This document shows positions 14,513 through 18,913 of a DNA stretch of 18,913 nucleotides, piece after piece. The position numbers and the translations under genes were made by a program. Numbering within the stretch: position 1 is the first letter of the stretch; every line of letters begins with the position of its first letter. The stretch is taken from NCBI GenBank assembly GCA_035499355.1, contig DATJYZ010000014.1, positions 1-18,913 on the forward strand, read 5' to 3'. This DNA comes from JAEUPI01 sp035499355. Lineage in GTDB: Bacteria; Pseudomonadota; Gammaproteobacteria; Burkholderiales; Burkholderiaceae_C. Below the pieces are notes generated by a model that had not been told where the DNA came from, ran no database searches, and saw nothing but the letters and a program-made list of their open reading frames with translations.

Positions 14513-15448
14513 ATGGGTACCCTGAGTGAACATGGCATTCGCAACAACTTCAACGGCGCCTGCCAGGCGATCAACCGGCAACTCGACCGCCTGTCGCAGG
14601 ACGAGGTCAAGCGCAAGCTGATCTCCGCGGCCAACGCGGCCCTGACGTCGTCGGGGGTGCCCACGGTGGGCATGGGCAGCAACCCCGGAAGCGGCGCCAA
14701 CGCGATGTTCGACTTCACCACCTGGAGCATCGTCTTCGGTGGGCCCTTGAGCGGCAAGCGCCTGTTGACGCAGAAATTCTTCGTCAACTGCGCCAACACC
14801 GTCTATCACGAGGCGCGCCACTGCGAGCAGTGGTTCCGCATGGCGCAGGCGGTCGCCCGCGGGTTCGACCACATCTCGAACCAGGATCTCTTCCTCGCGT
14901 TCCAGGGGGAGGTGAAGCGAGATGCCCAGACCATCGGCCAGAAGATGTGGCTGCACCCCAACGCGGCGGCCGCGGCGGTGGCCAACTCCAACTACGCCCC
15001 GGTGCGCAAGGACGAGATCCAGAAGTGGTGGCGTTCGATCTACGCCGTCAATCGCAACCGCCGCGGCCACGTCCTCGAACACATCTCGGAGGAGGACAAC
15101 TACGACAAGTACCGCAACCTGGCCGAGGAAGTCGACGCCTGGCGCTGTGGCGACGGACTCGGCGAGGAGCTGAAAGCGGCCATCGGCCTGCGCGACGACC
15201 GGCCGTCCTATCGCGACTGGAAGATTCTCACCAAGGGCCAATGGTTCCAGTACCGCTCCGGCGATCTGAAGGATCTCGACCAGGCCTTCGAGCGCTACGA
15301 AAGCAGCCGCAGCGCGCCCGACCTGGCCTCGCTCAAGACGGCCTTCCAAAGCTGGTACGGCCCGAAAGGCGGCAACACGATCCGCAACAAGCTCGACGAG
15401 GACGGTGTCGGCGTGGTCGATCGTCTGCGCACGTTCCTGGGCGCGTAG
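14513..15448 (+). CDS. Uncharacterised protein with HExxH zinc-metallopeptidase motif; candidate T6SS cargo
   Basis: A 311-residue protein I cannot assign to a named family. The clearest feature is NTVYHEARHCEQWFRMAQ, with H99-E100-x-x-H103, the zinc-binding motif of zincins, extended by Q106 (HExxHxxQ). The same spacing occurs in the DUF4157 domain found near extracellular contractile-injection effectors. A possible third ligand lies in NLAEEVDAWRCGD (E205/E206), further downstream than in most zincins. A Gly-rich segment, GMGSNPGSGANA, precedes the motif. The region after it is basic and Trp/Tyr-rich (IQKWWRSIYAVNRNRRGHVL). No signal peptide or membrane segment is visible. A GAGG (14504-14507) sits five bases before the ATG, and the gene starts 21 bases after tssH, so it probably belongs to the operon. 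Cargo of the T6SS, an accessory peptidase or an inactive zincin-like protein are all possible; no immunity gene is evident directly beside it. Confidence 0.7.
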   Translation: MGTLSEHGIRNNFNGACQAINRQLDRLSQDEVKRKLISAANAALTSSGVPTVGMGSNPGSGANAMFDFTTWSIVFGGPLSGKRLLTQKFFVNCANTVYHEARHCEQWFRMAQAVARGFDHISNQDLFLAFQGEVKRDAQTIGQKMWLHPNAAAAAVANSNYAPVRKDEIQKWWRSIYAVNRNRRGHVLEHISEEDNYDKYRNLAEEVDAWRCGDGLGEELKAAIGLRDDRPSYRDWKILTKGQWFQYRSGDLKDLDQAFERYESSRSAPDLASLKTAFQSWYGPKGGNTIRNKLDEDGVGVVDRLRTFLGA

Positions 15449-15498
15449 GTCGCCAGGCGATCACGCCCGACTTAGGGCAACGCCACAACCGGCTCACC

Positions 15499-16842
15499 AT
15501 GCCGAGCGCCGAGCCCACCGGCATTCCGCACGGCACACTGGCCGACGCCTTGGCGGCGGCCGTGGCATTGCTGCGCAGCGAACGCATCGACGAGGCCGAG
15601 CCGGCGCTGCTGGCCATCCTGCACCATTGGCCGGACGAACCCAACGCGCTGCAATTCCTCGGTGTGCTGCGCCACACGCAGGGCCGCACCGACGAGGCCG
15701 TTTCGTTGATCCACAAGTCGCTCGCCGCGGTGCCGGACAACGCAGGCGCCTGGAACAACCTCGGTAACGTCCTGTTGTCGGCTAGCCGCATCGACGAGGC
15801 GGTAGAAGCCTACGAGTCCAGCATCGCCGCTGCACCGGAGCAACCCGGCGCGATCGACGCACTGAACAACCTGGGCACGGTGTACCGCAAGCTCTCGCGC
15901 TTTGCCGATGCCGAGATCGCGTGCCGCCGCGCGATCGACGCGCGGCCCGACTTCGCCGACGCCTGGTACAACCTGTCGGTCGCGCTGATTGCCCAGGGCC
16001 ACGTGCACGAAGGGATCATCGCCAACAGCCGTGCGATCGCGCTGTTGCCGCGGCAGGTGCAGGCACGCGACCAGGTGATCCGCGCGCTGGTGCTGCTCGG
16101 CGAGCGCGAGCAGGCCGCCGAGTTGTACCGCGAGTGGCTCGCCGAGGAGCCCGACAACCCGGTGGTGCAGCACCAGCTCGCGGCTTGCGTGGGGCACGAT
16201 GCGCCGGACCGCGCCAGCGACGCCTATGTGCAGCTGGTGTTCGACGCGTTTGCGGCGTCGTTCGACGCCAAACTCGAATCGCTGCACTACCGCGCCCCCG
16301 AACTGGTGGCGCAGGCGCTGGCTGGCGCGGCAGGCGAGCCGCGCGGCGCACTCGCGATCGTCGATATCGGCTGCGGCACCGGCCTGTGCGGGCCTTTGGT
16401 GAGGCCCTGGGCCCGCAGCCTCGCGGGTTGCGACCTCTCGGTGGGCATGCTGCGCCGTGCCCGTGAGCGCCACGTGTACGACGTGCTGCACCAGGCCGAG
16501 CTGGTGTACTACCTCGACACGCAGCCGGCCGCGTTCGACGCCATCGTGTGCGCAGACACGTTGTGCTACTTCGGCAGCCTCGAGGCCGCCTTCGCTGCCG
16601 CGCGGCGCAGCCTGCGGCCCGATGGCTGGCTGGTCTTCACCGTCGAAGCCCTGGCCGACGACGATGCGCGCGACCACGTGCTCAACGCCAACGGGCGCTA
16701 CGCGCACGGCGCACCCTACCTGCAGAGGACGCTCGGCGACGCGGGCCTGTCGTTGCAATCGCTTCGGCGCGAGGCGCTGCGCACGGAGGCCGCGCTCGAC
16801 GTCGCGGGCTTCGTCGTGGTCGCCCGCAAGCGCGCGGCCTAA
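15499..16842 (+). CDS. TPR-repeat SAM-dependent methyltransferase
   Basis: A 447-residue two-part protein. Residues about 12-220 form around six tetratricopeptide-like units, clearest in AGAWNNLGNVLLSASRIDEA, DALNNLGTVYRKLSRFADAE and ADAWYNLSVALIAQGHVHEG. Residues about 240-447 are a class I methyltransferase. It begins with VFDAFAASFDAKLESLHYRA, has the SAM-binding motif I DIGCGTG (289-295) and the acidic motif II in LAGCDLS, and continues with FDAIVCADTLCYFG and LRPDGWLVFTVE. This architecture matches the predicted TPR-containing methyltransferases of COG4976. The substrate is unknown; the TPR part presumably binds a protein. No strong ribosome binding site precedes the ATG, which lies 50 bases after the upstream gene. 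Its TAA overlaps the stop of the convergent minus-strand gene. Position between tssH and vgrG suggests, but does not prove, a T6SS link. Confidence 0.85.
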   Translation: MPSAEPTGIPHGTLADALAAAVALLRSERIDEAEPALLAILHHWPDEPNALQFLGVLRHTQGRTDEAVSLIHKSLAAVPDNAGAWNNLGNVLLSASRIDEAVEAYESSIAAAPEQPGAIDALNNLGTVYRKLSRFADAEIACRRAIDARPDFADAWYNLSVALIAQGHVHEGIIANSRAIALLPRQVQARDQVIRALVLLGEREQAAELYREWLAEEPDNPVVQHQLAACVGHDAPDRASDAYVQLVFDAFAASFDAKLESLHYRAPELVAQALAGAAGEPRGALAIVDIGCGTGLCGPLVRPWARSLAGCDLSVGMLRRARERHVYDVLHQAELVYYLDTQPAAFDAIVCADTLCYFGSLEAAFAAARRSLRPDGWLVFTVEALADDDARDHVLNANGRYAHGAPYLQRTLGDAGLSLQSLRREALRTEAALDVAGFVVVARKRAA

Positions 16843-17534
16843 CCGGTGCCGTCGAAGCGCTGGCCGTTGTAGTAGATGGCGGTGACGGCCTCGTTCTGCT
16901 CGAGCTCGGGCAGCTCCACTTTCTCGAACACCGTGCTCGCATAGGCTGGCCGCGGCCGGCCGGCGACGATGACGGTGTAGGCGTGCTTGAACTCCGACAG
17001 CGGCCGATCCTCGACCAACCGGCTCGGACCGAACACGTGCACCGTGCCCGACGAAGCCTCCGCGAGGCGGCGCGACAGCTCCCACCACACCTCCTCCTTC
17101 TCCGACCACGGCCGGTTCGCCCACACCAGCCGCGCCCACAGGATGGCGCCGAAGAACGTCTGCGGGATCAGCTCGTCGAGCCGCTCGAACCCCGGGTTTG
17201 CCGCCACGAAGGCAGCGGCCAGGCGAGCGCCGGAGTCCTCGGCATAGAACACCGCACGGTTCCGAGCCGGCTTGAGCGGTATGGTTTGCGCGAGCCGCAA
17301 GAGGTCGGCATCGGTCCGGAACCGGGCCGCGGGCGTCGCGTCGACCTGCGCGGGCAGCCGCTGCGGCTCGTCCCAGGTCCGCGCGCCGACGCTGGCCGGC
17401 GACGCGAGCCCCTGGTTGGCCATGCGGCGCAGAGCAACCGCACCCCAAGCGCGTGGCACCTTGGATCCCGGCACGAACAGCCTCCATCGGTCGAAGCAGC
17501 TGCATGGTGCCGCGCTGCATGCGGGGCGCGGCAT
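16839..17534 (-). CDS. Unrecognised protein, minus strand, between the methyltransferase and vgrG
   Basis: A 231-residue protein with a convincing globular composition from about residue 70 on, including segments such as NRAVFYAEDSGARLAAAFVA, FFGAILWARLVWANRPW, EEVWWELSRRLAE, GTVHVFGPSRLVED and the ending VELPELEQNEAVTAIYYNGQ. I do not recognise the family. It is rich in Trp, Phe and Tyr, without signal peptide or clear membrane segment. The first 37 residues are Cys/Pro/Arg-rich and may not be translated: alternative starts are GTG at 17459 and ATG at 17423, and none of the three has a good ribosome binding site. It converges on the methyltransferase with overlapping stops (four shared bases) and diverges from vgrG across 70 bases. 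The only minus-strand gene inside the T6SS region, it could encode an effector, an immunity protein or an unrelated insertion. Confidence 0.6.
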   Translation of the reverse strand: MPRPACSAAPCSCFDRWRLFVPGSKVPRAWGAVALRRMANQGLASPASVGARTWDEPQRLPAQVDATPAARFRTDADLLRLAQTIPLKPARNRAVFYAEDSGARLAAAFVAANPGFERLDELIPQTFFGAILWARLVWANRPWSEKEEVWWELSRRLAEASSGTVHVFGPSRLVEDRPLSEFKHAYTVIVAGRPRPAYASTVFEKVELPELEQNEAVTAIYYNGQRFDGTG

Positions 17535-17553
17535 GACTTTCGGCGCTGTCGCC

Positions 17554-17567
17554 GCCTGACCTCAGGC
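17554..17567. promoter_or_regulatory. Short inverted repeat in the divergent gap before vgrG
   Basis: GCCTGA (17554-17559) and TCAGGC (17562-17567) form a perfect 6-bp inverted repeat with a 2-base centre, in the 70-base gap between the divergent minus-strand gene and vgrG. The position and near-symmetric form fit an operator, but no promoter elements could be assigned and chance is a real alternative in GC-rich DNA. Confidence 0.3.
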
Positions 17568-17604
17568 CCGACGATCGCCTGGCTCCCAGCGGGCGCCGTT
17601 GCTC

Positions 17605-18913
17605 ATGCCATCGCCAACGCCTTTTTCGCTGACCACCCCGCTGCCGGCCACGGACCTGCGCTTCGAGTCGATGAGCCACTCCTCGGGCTTGTCGGTGCTC
17701 GAGGAGATGCAGTTGAACCTGTTGTCGGAGAAATCCGACATCAACCCCGACAAGCTGCTCGGCCAGCCGATCGATCTGTCGGTGCTGCTGCGCGACGCCG
17801 GCGCCAAACGCCACTTCTGCGGCCTGGTGACGCGCTTCGGCATCGGACGCCACCAGGGCAAGTACTTCGGCTACCAGGCCGTGGTGCGGCCGTGGCTGTG
17901 GTTCCTCACGCGCACCGCCGACTGCCGCATCTTCCAGGACATGACGGTGCCCGAGATCGTCGAGTCGGTGTTCAAGGACCATGCGGCGATCGCCAACTAC
18001 GAGCTCAAGCTGGTGCGCAGCTACCGCAAGCGGGTGTACTGCGTGCAGTACCGCGAGACCGACTTCAACTTCGTCGCCCGCCTGATGGAGGACGAAGGGA
18101 TCTACTGGTACTTCGAGCACGGTCCGAAGGAACACAAGCTGATGCTGGTGGACGCGCCGAGCGCGCACCACGCGATCGACGGCATCAAGAAGCTGCCGTT
18201 CTACGACAACGAGGGCCAGGCGTCGCCGGACATCGACTGCGTGTCGCTGTGGGAGTGCTCGCGCGCCGTCAAGGCCGGCAAGACCGCGCTCACCAGCTAC
18301 GACTTCGAGCGCCCGTCGACCGCGCTGTTGGTCAAGCAGGTGCACGACCGCGACTACCAGCACCACGACTACGAGCTGTTCGACTACCAGGGCGACTACA
18401 TCCAGAAGCCCGACGGCCAGCAGCTGGCAGACGACCGCCTCGACGAGCAGCAATGCGAGTTCGAGACGGCCAGCGGCCGCAGCAACTCGCCGACGCTGGC
18501 CACCGGCAGGCTGTTCGATCTGGTGCGCCACCCGCGCGCCAACCAGAACATGGAGTACCTGTGCACGCAGGTGCAGGTGCAGGCGCGCGAGCAGGCCAGC
18601 GAGTCGGCCGGCGGCGCGGGCGGCGACATGCAGTGCAGCTTCACCGCGCAGCCGTCGAAGCAGATCTTCCGCCCCGCCCGCCGCACGCCGAAGCCGTTCG
18701 TGCAAGGGCCGCAGACCGCGGTGGTGACCGGCCCGTCCGGTGAGGAAATCTTCACCGACAAGTACGGCCGCGTGAAGGTGCAGTTCCACTGGGACCGCCT
18801 GGGCAAGAAAGACGAGAAGAGCTCGTGCTGGGTGCGCGTGAGTTCGCCGTGGGCGGGCAAGAGCTTCGGCTTCGTGCAGCTGCCGCGCATCGGCCAGGAG
18901 GTGGTGGTCGACT
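17605..18913 (+). CDS. vgrG: T6SS spike protein VgrG (TssI), C-terminus beyond the window
   Basis: The frame is open from the ATG at 17605 to the window edge, giving 436 residues without a stop. It has the gp27/gp44-like base region of VgrG with SVLEEMQLNLLSEKSDINPD, LLGQPIDLSVLLRDAG, FCGLVTRFG, YQAVVRPWLWFLTRTADCRI, FQDMTVPEIVESVF and the diagnostic YRETDFNFVARLMEDEGIYW followed by YFEH. The gp5-type OB-fold region begins about residue 370, with IFTDKYGRVKVQFHWDR (from 382) and WVRVSSPWAGKSFGFVQLPR followed by IGQEVVV. VgrG trimers cap the Hcp tube and carry effectors. A TTG two codons upstream is possible but less likely; the ribosome binding site is weak. Whether it carries a C-terminal effector extension cannot be seen. 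Genes after vgrG usually encode adaptors and effectors and lie outside the window. Confidence 0.96.
   Translation, partial: MPSPTPFSLTTPLPATDLRFESMSHSSGLSVLEEMQLNLLSEKSDINPDKLLGQPIDLSVLLRDAGAKRHFCGLVTRFGIGRHQGKYFGYQAVVRPWLWFLTRTADCRIFQDMTVPEIVESVFKDHAAIANYELKLVRSYRKRVYCVQYRETDFNFVARLMEDEGIYWYFEHGPKEHKLMLVDAPSAHHAIDGIKKLPFYDNEGQASPDIDCVSLWECSRAVKAGKTALTSYDFERPSTALLVKQVHDRDYQHHDYELFDYQGDYIQKPDGQQLADDRLDEQQCEFETASGRSNSPTLATGRLFDLVRHPRANQNMEYLCTQVQVQAREQASESAGGAGGDMQCSFTAQPSKQIFRPARRTPKPFVQGPQTAVVTGPSGEEIFTDKYGRVKVQFHWDRLGKKDEKSSCWVRVSSPWAGKSFGFVQLPRIGQEVVVD

Noticed and set aside
12542..15349. Very long open frame on the minus strand opposite tssH and the HExxH gene
   Set aside because: It is antisense to a clear ClpV with intact motifs. 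Its translation is His/Arg/Leu/Gln-rich and low-complexity, as expected for the shadow frame of strongly GC-biased codons.
15472..18789. Even longer minus-strand open frame opposite the methyltransferase and vgrG
   Set aside because: It spans several unrelated plus-strand genes and a different minus-strand gene in another frame, shows no domain and has shadow-like composition.

Overview
The window is high-GC DNA (clearly above 60% by eye, with strong G/C preference at third codon positions). Gene content and sequence style suggest a betaproteobacterium of the order Burkholderiales, perhaps near Leptothrix, Rubrivivax or Methylibium. That placement is an inference from protein style, the RRM-type RNA-binding protein and a palindromic intergenic repeat; no rRNA or other taxonomic marker is present.

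Layout. (1) Left edge, minus strand: the N-terminal part of an RRM RNA-binding protein (1-215), then a non-coding stretch with a perfect 9-bp tandem repeat (381-416). (2) Plus strand: a two-component pair, a NarL/FixJ-type response regulator (556-1194) and a multi-pass membrane hybrid histidine kinase with a C-terminal receiver (about 1308-2978). (3) Plus strand, 3087-14491: a compact type VI secretion system (T6SS) operon in the order tssA, tssB, tssC, hcp, a second hcp-like gene, tagJ (impE), tssE, tssF, tssG, tssH (clpV). (4) A variable region: a 311-residue protein with an HExxH zinc-peptidase motif (14513-15448), a TPR plus SAM-methyltransferase fusion (15499-16842) and an unrecognised minus-strand gene (16839-17534). 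(5) The start of a vgrG (17605 to the window end), cut by the window.

How the parts work together. TssA organises assembly on the TssE/TssF/TssG baseplate. TssB/TssC form the contractile sheath around a tube of Hcp capped by VgrG. ClpV recycles the contracted sheath, and TagJ is an accessory protein known to bind TssB in other species. The membrane-complex genes tssJ, tssK, tssL and tssM are absent from the window and may lie beyond vgrG. Several genes overlap or nearly touch (hcp2/tagJ, tssF/tssG, tssG/tssH), consistent with one transcript. RNA-type hairpins lie on both sides of hcp1, and a compound palindromic element fills the tssE-tssF gap.

The least explained part is the segment between tssH and vgrG, where effectors and accessory genes are often found. 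The HExxH protein is the best candidate there for something undescribed, but its link to secretion rests on position alone.
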